This document shows positions 49,101 to 56,789 of a stretch of 56,789 nt of DNA, piece by piece. The DNA comes from Pelargonium cotyledonis (lineage: Eukaryota; Streptophyta; Magnoliopsida; Geraniales; Geraniaceae): assembly GCA_036897625.1 (NCBI GenBank), contig JAYMTA010000043.1, forward strand, positions 1 to 56,789, in the 5' to 3' direction. Numbering within the stretch: the first letter of the stretch is position 1; each line of letters begins with the position of its first letter. Position numbers and translations under genes: made by a program. The notes under the pieces were generated by a model. That model made no database searches, was not told the DNA's origin, and worked only from the letters and a program-made list of their open reading frames with translations.

Positions 49101-49160
49101 CTGTTCGGCGAAAGCACGCTCTCCTTCATTCCACTTCCGGAGATGTGTATGTTCCTCTGA
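43142..49160 (+). CDS. TAF6: Transcription initiation factor TFIID subunit 6 (TAF6)
   Basis: Twelve exons: 43142-43267, 44025-44111, 45064-45165, 45252-45360, 45542-45645, 45751-45888, 45973-46068, 46336-46460, 47021-47153, 47874-47999, 48110-48221, 48778-49160. All are GT-AG and in phase, giving 546 residues. Residues 1-72 are the histone fold (start [18 protein letters not shown]), which pairs with TAF9. Residues about 165-420 are the conserved TAF6 C-terminal HEAT-like region ([48 protein letters not shown]). A Ser-rich linker leads to a conserved end, [23 protein letters not shown]6 is a core subunit of TFIID and is also found in SAGA-type complexes in some eukaryotes. A leader intron is likely: an AG/GTAAGTG donor lies near 43070 and acceptors lie near 43092 and 43103. 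Length agrees with Arabidopsis TAF6. Very secure. Confidence 0.95.
43430..43512. mobile_element. Stowaway-like end remnants in TAF6 intron 1
   Basis: Two similar phrases (gtacacttattttgagaca at 43448 and gtacacttgttttggggta at 43482) resemble right ends of the Stowaway family at 1204. The left end is missing. Confidence 0.35.
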
Positions 49161-50212
49161 CCCGTTGTAGAAAGAACTGAACTATGTTAGCTTTAAGCTT
49201 ATCAAGTTCTCACAACATTGTCAAATTTTAGTGACAGTTCTTGTTGATCCATTGCATCATTCTCCAGTTTTTGCATGTTGTGTCTTTTTGCAGTAGTTTT
49301 TCTTTGGCCATAAACAGGTGCTTGGTTGTGAAAACAAGCGAGGATTCTAAAGAATTTGTTTGCTTTCTATAGGTTGCTTTTAGAAACTTGGATTTGGTTT
49401 GAAATGTTGTATTTCAAGTGCAAATATTACGTTGGAGAAATTTAACGATCGAACAGCTTGTTTGGATAAAACACTAAGTAGGACGCGATTTTGGGTCCCA
49501 AAAAAATAGCAATTTTGAGAAGCTCATAGGTAGCCCTACGCTAGTCGTACCCTAGAAAGCTTTATTTTGTTGCGTTTCTCTTTGTATGTGTGTGTTGAGC
49601 CAATGATGACTGTTTTAGTAAACCTGCTTGTTTTACAATCGAACGATTTGTCTTGGGCAATACGCTAAAAAGGACGCACACTTGGATTCTGTTCTTGCTT
49701 TCACGCCTCTAATATAAACGTACTAACGTTGGGTGTTGTACTCGACCCCCTCCCAAAAAAATTCTTTGGCTCGTTTTGCAAAGGGGATCATCTATTCCAA
49801 GTTAACCATTTGACATAACAAGCAATCACATGCTTGCTAGTCCACAGTATAAAATATACCTTTGAAGAAAGTAAATACTCCATAATTATTATCAACATCA
49901 TTAAAAGTGCTACTCAACACACATTATAAAACTGGCTGCCTCTACTGCTGTACAAATTATTTACATCCTGGAAACTTTATACAAGACAAACATTAAGGTA
50001 CAAAAATACCTTCAACAAATTGTCTAAAAACATCTCAAACTGCTTAATGAACCAAAAGGAATGAAACATGAGACTAGAAATCTTCAGTTTGTGCTTCAAT
50101 ACGTACCAATGACTGTAACTGAAACTGAAATAGTAATGTGTGTCTAAGGTTGTCTGTAGTTTGTGTAGGAGATATGCCTTGGCCGTGTGTTTCTTCGAAA
50201 CTTTATGTAATC
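49161..50212. other. Convergent intergenic region after TAF6
   Basis: No gene seen. A diverged direct repeat occurs: 'gatcgaacagcttgtttgg' near 49447 and 'aatcgaacgatttgtcttgg' near 49638, each followed by similar bases including 'ggacgc'. Confidence 0.4.
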
Positions 50213-53200
50213 TCAGCTTGCATGGGCTTTACCCCCTTCTAGCTGCAAAACCATAACAGATCCGGATGACGATGTGCGCAGATATTAATAAACTAATCTA
50301 CAGGTCGCCTTAACTTTCTCAAACAAATGTTTCAATGTCGTGTACTAGAGTTTGGACCAAAAACACAGCATACAAATAGATAGGCATGAATCTGAATCAT
50401 CATTATTATGTATCTACCAATGAAACTACTTACCAGATACCGAGACCTGTGGATCTGTCTACTATGTCTAGTAGTATGTCTATCGTGTTTCGGCTGTGGG
50501 GCTTTACCAAATAATCTTTGGATAAAGTCGAGTATGTGATTGTAGATGCTGTATACCATCACAAAGAACGAATTATTAGTACAATGCAGAACATATTCCG
50601 AGATATGTGACATAGCGAAGGTAATCTTATATGCTAATTACTAGTATATCCTAAGCTGCAATGGTATCTGACTCCCAAATTTCTTTAACAAGAAGCACCT
50701 TATCCAAATTCTGAACTGCTCTCCATTTTATTCCCTAACCAAATATCTAGATGAATAAGTAATTAATTCGAAAAACGTAACTACATTGTACCAATATTGT
50801 GACCCATTTGAACTCGATACTTCTGAGAGAAGCCTATTCTCGTCTTACAGAAAGGAATGATCGTAATGATACTAGTACTCCATAATGATGAAACCATGAA
50901 CATCTACGAATGCAGATATACAATAAAATGAATGAAGTATATAAGTCATCTAACAGGAGTTCCAAGGCATAGAGAAATTAAATACAAGAATATACCTAAG
51001 GCGATGCCTGTTGCAGGCTGCAAAGAAGGCGACAAAGCCATTTAATATACTTCTGAGAGCACGAAAGATCTGAGAGAATAAGAAAGTTTTAGAGGGAGCT
51101 GTAAGAACATGTAACTGCATACAACATCAAAAGCAATTAGATACCGTCTTTGAACCTGGGAAAAAAGGTCATTCCACAGTGAGCGCCACATAGAAACTTC
51201 ATATGAACTTGTCGCTGCCTCTGAAGCTGAGGCAAGCTTGAATATGCCACTAACAGACTGCTGTATGTCTCCAAAAAGCTCATATATGCTGGCACAGATG
51301 AAGGAGATGAAGTTGGCCATAGCAAGGACCACACGTATAGGAACATAAAGTGTTTCCCAAAGGATACAGAATATGGGATATAAAACAAAAGTTGCTGCAC
51401 CAAAAACAAAGAGGATCAGACTCATATTATCAATTAAATGTAACTTGCAATGTATAACCCTATAACTAATACGTATTGCATATAAAATAAAACTAAGACA
51501 TACCAATTCTCCAAACAAATGAGAGGATAAACAATATGGGTGAAAACAAGACCTCCACAACGTCCCCTACAAGACTGCAAGAAGATTCCACCATGATCGA
51601 AATGAATGAAGAGATGCTCTCTAATATTTCAAAGCACTCATTCCACATTGGAAGAAGGAATCCAAGAACCTTAAAAAGTGGATCTGCCAGTGGTTGAGTA
51701 AGAACTGTGAAAAAGGACCGAATAGCATGTGAGACGGTAAGAAACCACTTGAAAGCCTTCTGAAAGTGGTGTAGAAATAGCATTGTTCCCAGGTACTTGA
51801 TTCTTGATACCATCTCCCATGTGTCTATCCAATCTAATAGGGGCCCACAAAACCGATATGCAGTTGCCTTAAGAACAGGGACATTTTTATATAAATCATA
51901 AAACCCAATAAGAACAGTAACTAGTGAAATCAGCACATATAAAGTTCTTGCCAGAGGGCACATCCATGGGCGATAGAGATGACAAAACACAGGGTATGAC
52001 TGCAAGAAAATGACCCAAGATGGAAGACCTGCCTCTAATAAGGTAAGTAATCTCAGATTAGACATTACTATTTGCCTCAATTTAAATGGGAGGTAGGGGT
52101 CATTGAACTTAAGCAAAAGTAGTACATCCACATATTCCGTAGCTTCATGAGCATCTTCATTCTCGCTAGTATATGACTGTTCTTTAGTAGACTTTTCAAC
52201 TGCACTATGAGTTTCCTTGGAATAAAAGTCGAATTCAGCTCCAGTTCCAATAGACTTGCTTAATTTTCTTCTCTTATATGGAGTGTCAGGGGGAGGTGGT
52301 GTATGTGGTAGATTCGATATGTTTCCTGTGGCTGCAGGGTATACACTGAAACTGCTACAAGGTTGGGGAATATCATCCTCAACATTTGAAGTCCTGCAGA
52401 AATTTTCTTCAGCGTCATAGAAGACCTCACCTAAGAAAAATCCAGAAAGGAAAATTTTATTAGCGAGTTCCCATTTGGTCAGTGTAGTATACAAATCTCA
52501 TGAACTCGTAGTTTTAGAAGTCAGCGCAACAAGATACGACCTATAACTGAGTGAGAAAATTGTACAGTTTTTTTTTTTTAAAACTTAAATACGAAGTTAC
52601 TAATCAAAAGCCAGATATTTACTCGTAATAGAATTGGGAAAAAAATATCTAGAGAAGAAGAAAAAACATTTCTCTGTCAAAGAAGGAAATTAATCATATG
52701 CAAGGTCTCATTGGCAGAAAAACAATGTTAGTACTAACATTAGATTGTTTCATCTGTGTATGTTCCAAAGGGGTATGAAAGAATGCAACTAGTGGTGTTT
52801 GTCATATCACAGCATATCTAAGCATTGGTAAATTGAACCCATATCATTTTAGAATCATCTGATGAGAATAAATGTTCACAAGTTCTCTCTCCTTTATTAT
52901 TTACTATTTAGTACACATACCATAATCATGATGCAACAGCAAAGATTTATAAATAAAAAATGACAAACATGTCCATAACACCATATAAACATTATGGCAG
53001 AATATTTGTCTAACAACTATCCTACAATATTTTCCCTTCTAATCATATAAGCGAACAGGATGGTAAATGATTACCGGTAGAATCCAGATATTCTTTCAAG
53101 TATAGCCTATCAGAGAGTGATCCCGAGAACCATGAAGATATAGTCCTTGCAGCTTGACCTATACTGTCAAATTCCCATCTTCGCATAGATTTAGCCTCAA

Positions 53201-55091
53201 TAGCCAAAGATGTATCTGTCTGCAAGTGGCATGGAAAAAAAAAACACAAATAATATAAACTGGAAAGATGAAATATGGAGCCTAACAAAGGAGAAGTTGT
53301 GTACCTGAAGCTCATTCAAGTAGTTAGTGCCCCGAACATCAGCCCATGAAACTTCAAACACGATGAAGCCATATATGGTTCCTTTCAATTTACTGCTTAG
53401 AAGCAAAGACTCCTGAAGTTTCTTTACAGGTGGGAAAGCCCTGTTATGAGACAATTTTGCTGCATCAATCAACGAGAACCATTTGAGGTACTCTTTTGAC
53501 TTACTAGAAGCAAATTTGGAAGAAGCATCCTCTCCCTCCTTTCTTCCCCTTCTAGCTTTAGTGATGGCAAATGGAGACATCCTGGACTGAAAGCCAATAA
53601 AAGACAATTTTATCGGTGATTATCATCTTGCAATTATAAACGAAAATTTACTTTGATGCATATGAACTCCTTAGCAACCTTGGTAACCATCAAGTGCCAG
53701 AAGTGCGCTGGTCGTGCACGTAGGTCTCTCAACCATGGCCGTTTGTCAACCAAAATATAGAATTTATTACTTTCAAGAGCTAGGAAGAGGCTAAGATCTG
53801 AAAGATAAGACTGCAAGTCTCTGCAATCATATATACAAGATTAATACATAAAATAAGAATTTAAAAGACCAACCAATAGAGAAACACTGAATAATTAAAC
53901 TTCAATTGGCTTTACTTTCAGACAAAAAGACAAAGCCTTGTGTAAATTTAAGTCTAGCCACACCAAACTGTAAAATCATCACTGACCACACCCTACTGCA
54001 AGGCAAATTTTGCAATTTAATCAATGCCAACATCTAACTTATCATTTATTCACCATGGGTCCTGCCCCTCTTGCAAGTAAACAAATACTGAGTAACTAGA
54101 CACGGACACAAACATGAAACTGAACCCCATCAAGTTAACACTACGAAATGTTTGTTCAATTCTGCTATCCCATCATGGAAAGGAAAACCAAGAGCCATTA
54201 AGAAGAAAAAAACATGGAAGCCAATCTGCACCATACAAACGGAGAATGATCTCCAAGCCAGGACCCTTTTTGCATTCGTTTCACACTTCTAACTTTCACT
54301 CGGGAACCAAAACATTTTGCTGCCTCTAGTGCCAACCCATCTATAAATCAAAAATTAAACTTCCTTTTTTCATTTTCATTCCAGCAAAATTACAACTGTC
54401 CCATAATGATCCATTTCACAACACCTCTTCTAAGTTTGTGAACAGACACTACACATCTACTATACCCCTGCAAATGCAATTACCCAAGCAAACGACTGAA
54501 ACGAGGACACATTTTGCATTCATTTCACACTAAGATTTAAAACTCAAAAGTAAAGTATCCATCTTTCCCTCAGGGTCTAAAACAGAATACAATCTAAGGG
54601 CAGAAATACAGTCAACAAAATATTTGGGAATCTAACCAAAACTGCAACTTTCCCATAATCATCAAAACAGAACCTACCAGAAATCAAACCACAACATCCA
54701 TACACAGTTCCTCTATTAAATTGAGAATAAGAAATGAATACTTTTAAACAAATAAATAAATAAAACATTCAGACAAAATTCAATTCCATAGTAAATGATT
54801 AAGCACTTCAAATTACCCAATCTGGAGACTTGTCAGAGGGAATATGGATTGGGGCTCATCACCTTGCCCCATCAAAACCACTCTCCAAGCCCGACCCAAG
54901 CTTCAAATCCAAATCACCACAACAATTCACACCTTCCACACAAAAAAAAAATCAAATTCTCAACCACAAAAAACAACACAACTCAACAAACACAAACACA
55001 AATCGAAAAACATACCTCGATCAGGGAATTTCCATGAAAACGGTGGAGAAAATGGGAGGAAGCAAGGAGACGCAGCAGCAAATAACTTCAT
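50213..55091 (-). CDS. Plant-specific multi-pass membrane protein, function unknown
   Basis: Exons in gene order (complement): 55016-55091, 53679-53818, 53305-53586, 53075-53219, 51504-52430, 51156-51394, 50996-51069, 50434-50548, 50213-50242. All are GT-AG and in phase, giving 675 residues. The N-terminal 200 residues look globular (LESNKFYILVDKRPWLRDL, SRMSPFAITKARRGRK). A Pro-rich basic linker follows (PHTPPPPDTPYKRRK, about residue 256). Residues ~345-580 are very hydrophobic, with membrane segments such as TLYVLISLVTVLIGFY and VVEVLFSPILFILSF. The C-terminus is His and Arg rich. I recognise the pattern as conserved in plants but know no function. The acceptor of exon 2 (53819) was chosen to keep frame; a nearby AG at 53823 breaks it. 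The last exon codes for nine residues only. Confidence 0.8.
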
Positions 55092-55556
55092 AACAAAGAA
55101 AAAAAATAGGAGAACAGAAAAGGAAGGTTCCGTGGGAGACAAATTCAAACATGGAAGGACGTCAGAGACATCAACGCGCGTAACGAAACCACCATAACCA
55201 AAACAGCTTCAACTGGAGCTCCACACGCAAATCCAGAGAGAGCACAGAAATTGGAATTGAAATTGAAATTGAAATTGCTTGGCCTCTAAGGCTATGAAGG
55301 TGGAGGACGTCATTGAATGTGGCGTTTTACCATTTTGTACTGCTCGGTGGGAAGCGGCAGAGGTCAGGGGTAGGGGCAGAATGGTAATTTCGAAGCAGAG
55401 ATCGTCGTTGCAGAGACGAAGAATCTGAAAATTATCTACAGAACGGAACAGAAATTTAGATTTGGATTTGGAAAATAAAAAATAACCGAAACATGCGCGC
55501 GTGAACTTAGTTTTTAAGTTCTAGTTATTCCAAAATTATTTTGATTTTACGTCGAG
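55092..55556. promoter_or_regulatory. Leader and promoter region of the membrane-protein gene
   Basis: No other gene seen. A short direct repeat 'attgaaattgaaattg' lies at about 55256-55276. No convincing TATA box was found on the minus strand. Confidence 0.35.
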
Positions 55557-55558
55557 TA

Positions 55559-55903
55559 GAGCTGACAATTCGATTTTGAATCGGTTTGAATATAACTAAA
55601 CCGAAATAGTTTCCGTTTGTAGTGTGATGTGTGTATTTGTGTGGATTGTCTGTTTTGACTAGATTCATAATTTGATTGGACAAACTCGAATTGAATAGTA
55701 TTAACAATTCATGCATTCGTGTCGTGTTGAATGTCGGTCGTGTGCTAAAAGAGTGGTTAGAACATTTTCATACATGCGTGTTTTTTGAGTCTCAACACAA
55801 ACACAAGTTATGTCTTTCGACACAAACATTAAATGATTACAAAATTAATAAGTTCAAACACATGCATTTCATGTCATGTTGTTGACACACGAATTGTCAG
55901 CTC
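55559..55903. mobile_element. MITE-like element with 14-bp perfect inverted ends and TA flanks, 345 bp
   Basis: Left end gagctgacaattcg and right end cgaattgtcagctc are perfect inverted repeats, flanked by TA on both sides (55557-55558 and 55904-55905). The interior is rich in 'gtgtcgtgt' and 'acacaaac' phrases and has no coding. The TA duplication suggests Tc1/mariner, but the ends differ from the Stowaway copies here, so the superfamily is uncertain. Confidence 0.7.
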
Positions 55904-55905
55904 TA

Positions 55906-56789
55906 ATTGGACCGACCCATAAATTGTTTCAATCGATTTTCTAATGGTTTGAATCTAAATTATTAGTCAAGCTATGAGATAAGAAGTTGAAACAAAATTA
56001 TCTCATTTTAGAAATGGATTATCTTACCTAACTTTCAAAAATCAGTTAGTTATTAGAAAATTACCAATTTTTTTTCAACATCCATTTTGAATATTTGATC
56101 AACATGTACCATTCTATAATCTTTATCACCTTTTAGCATTTAAATTCAATAAATAGCAATTTGTTGTAGTTAAGGTGGTGAATATGTAGCTGAAGAAAAA
56201 GCATTAGTCACTATTCATTTTTGAAAAGATACTTAACCAAAACTATTTAATTTGAAAATAAATTTTACACATTAATTTTTTTTGAGAGAATATCATGGTT
56301 TATTTAATGTTCTTGGCTGTATATATATATATATGGTAAAAGGAATTATCAAAACCAGTAATTAATTTCACTCATGTATATAATTTATTGCTAACAATTA
56401 ATATTTGTTGAGCATGTCACTAAATTTAATTTTATAAAGAAAATATTGTCTTAACATGAGGTCTTGAGTTCGAGAATCAGGAAATGTAGTTGCGTTAAAA
56501 TTTAGTAGGGAAAGTTTTGCTGCCCTTGTGGTCTTACCCAGCTCAAATGAGAATTAATTTGAATGTGATAGAACAGTTTAAAAGTGTCAACCGCAAATTT
56601 GCAGGCCCGCACAGGAACCTCATGATTTATAAAAAAAAATATTATTCACATGAAACATTTTAGGGTTAAATACTCTGCAGCCCCCCATCTATTCGATAGT
56701 CACTGCATAGGTCCCTGAACTAAAAAGTTAGCATCAGTAGTATCCGGACTCTTGATTAATTGGTCAACAAGGTCCATCCGTTAGTTATA
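55906..56789. other. AT-rich intergenic DNA ending in a probable transposon terminus
   Basis: No gene seen. A TA microsatellite is at 56321-56334. From about 56664 the phrases 'gggttaaatactctgcag', 'cataggtccctgaact' and 'ttggtcaacaaggtcc' resemble subterminal repeats of common plant non-autonomous DNA elements; the element would continue past the window. Confidence 0.45.

Noticed and set aside
54795-55197. Plus-strand Thr/Asn/Lys-rich frames near 55 kb
   Set aside because: They lie antisense to exon 1 and intron 1 of the membrane-protein gene, and the composition is that of AC-rich non-coding DNA.

Overview
The window is nuclear DNA of a dicot plant. It is AT-rich, its genes are split by GT-AG introns, there are TATA boxes and no operons, and the transposon remnants are of plant type. 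I placed ten complete protein-coding genes, nine of them multi-exon with all or most junctions phase-checked by hand, or eleven if the small RALF-like gene at the left edge is counted. No prokaryotic, viral, CRISPR or rRNA locus was seen, and I recognised no tRNA.

Layout left to right: RALF-like secreted peptide (+, 254-517); UBL-WLM-PUB metalloprotease of the Wss1/SPRTN type, WSS1B (+, 3124-6827); dual-specificity phosphatase IBR5 (-, 7295-10585); a plant-specific low-complexity intronless gene (+, 11892-13049); mitochondrial beta-ketoacyl-ACP synthase (+, 13844-20327); plastid-type short tRNase Z, TRZ2 (-, 21111-24498); LBP/BPI-like secreted lipid-binding protein (-, 25354-29496); DUF1664 protein (+, 29910-33972); translation initiation factor eIF1A (+, 35640-36074); IQ67-domain calmodulin-binding protein (-, 37953-39566); TFIID subunit TAF6 (+, 43142-49160); and a plant-specific multi-pass membrane protein (-, 50213-55091).

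These are mostly housekeeping genes with independent promoters, not a pathway cluster. What links them is ancestry. From memory, their Arabidopsis counterparts lie in three short runs on chromosomes 1, 2 and 5, so this window looks like a less fractionated version of an ancestral gene order. Gaps and introns hold Stowaway, Harbinger and other MITEs, Au-like SINEs and a 5'-truncated LINE.

The most unusual things are small-scale. There is a decayed tandem copy of the catalytic exon inside TRZ2. Tandem repeats run up to or copy splice acceptors in the KAS and DUF1664 genes. DUF1664 has a GC-AG intron. The WSS1B linker carries seven spaced copies of an EPDPDD-type acidic motif. I did not find a wholly new multi-gene system.
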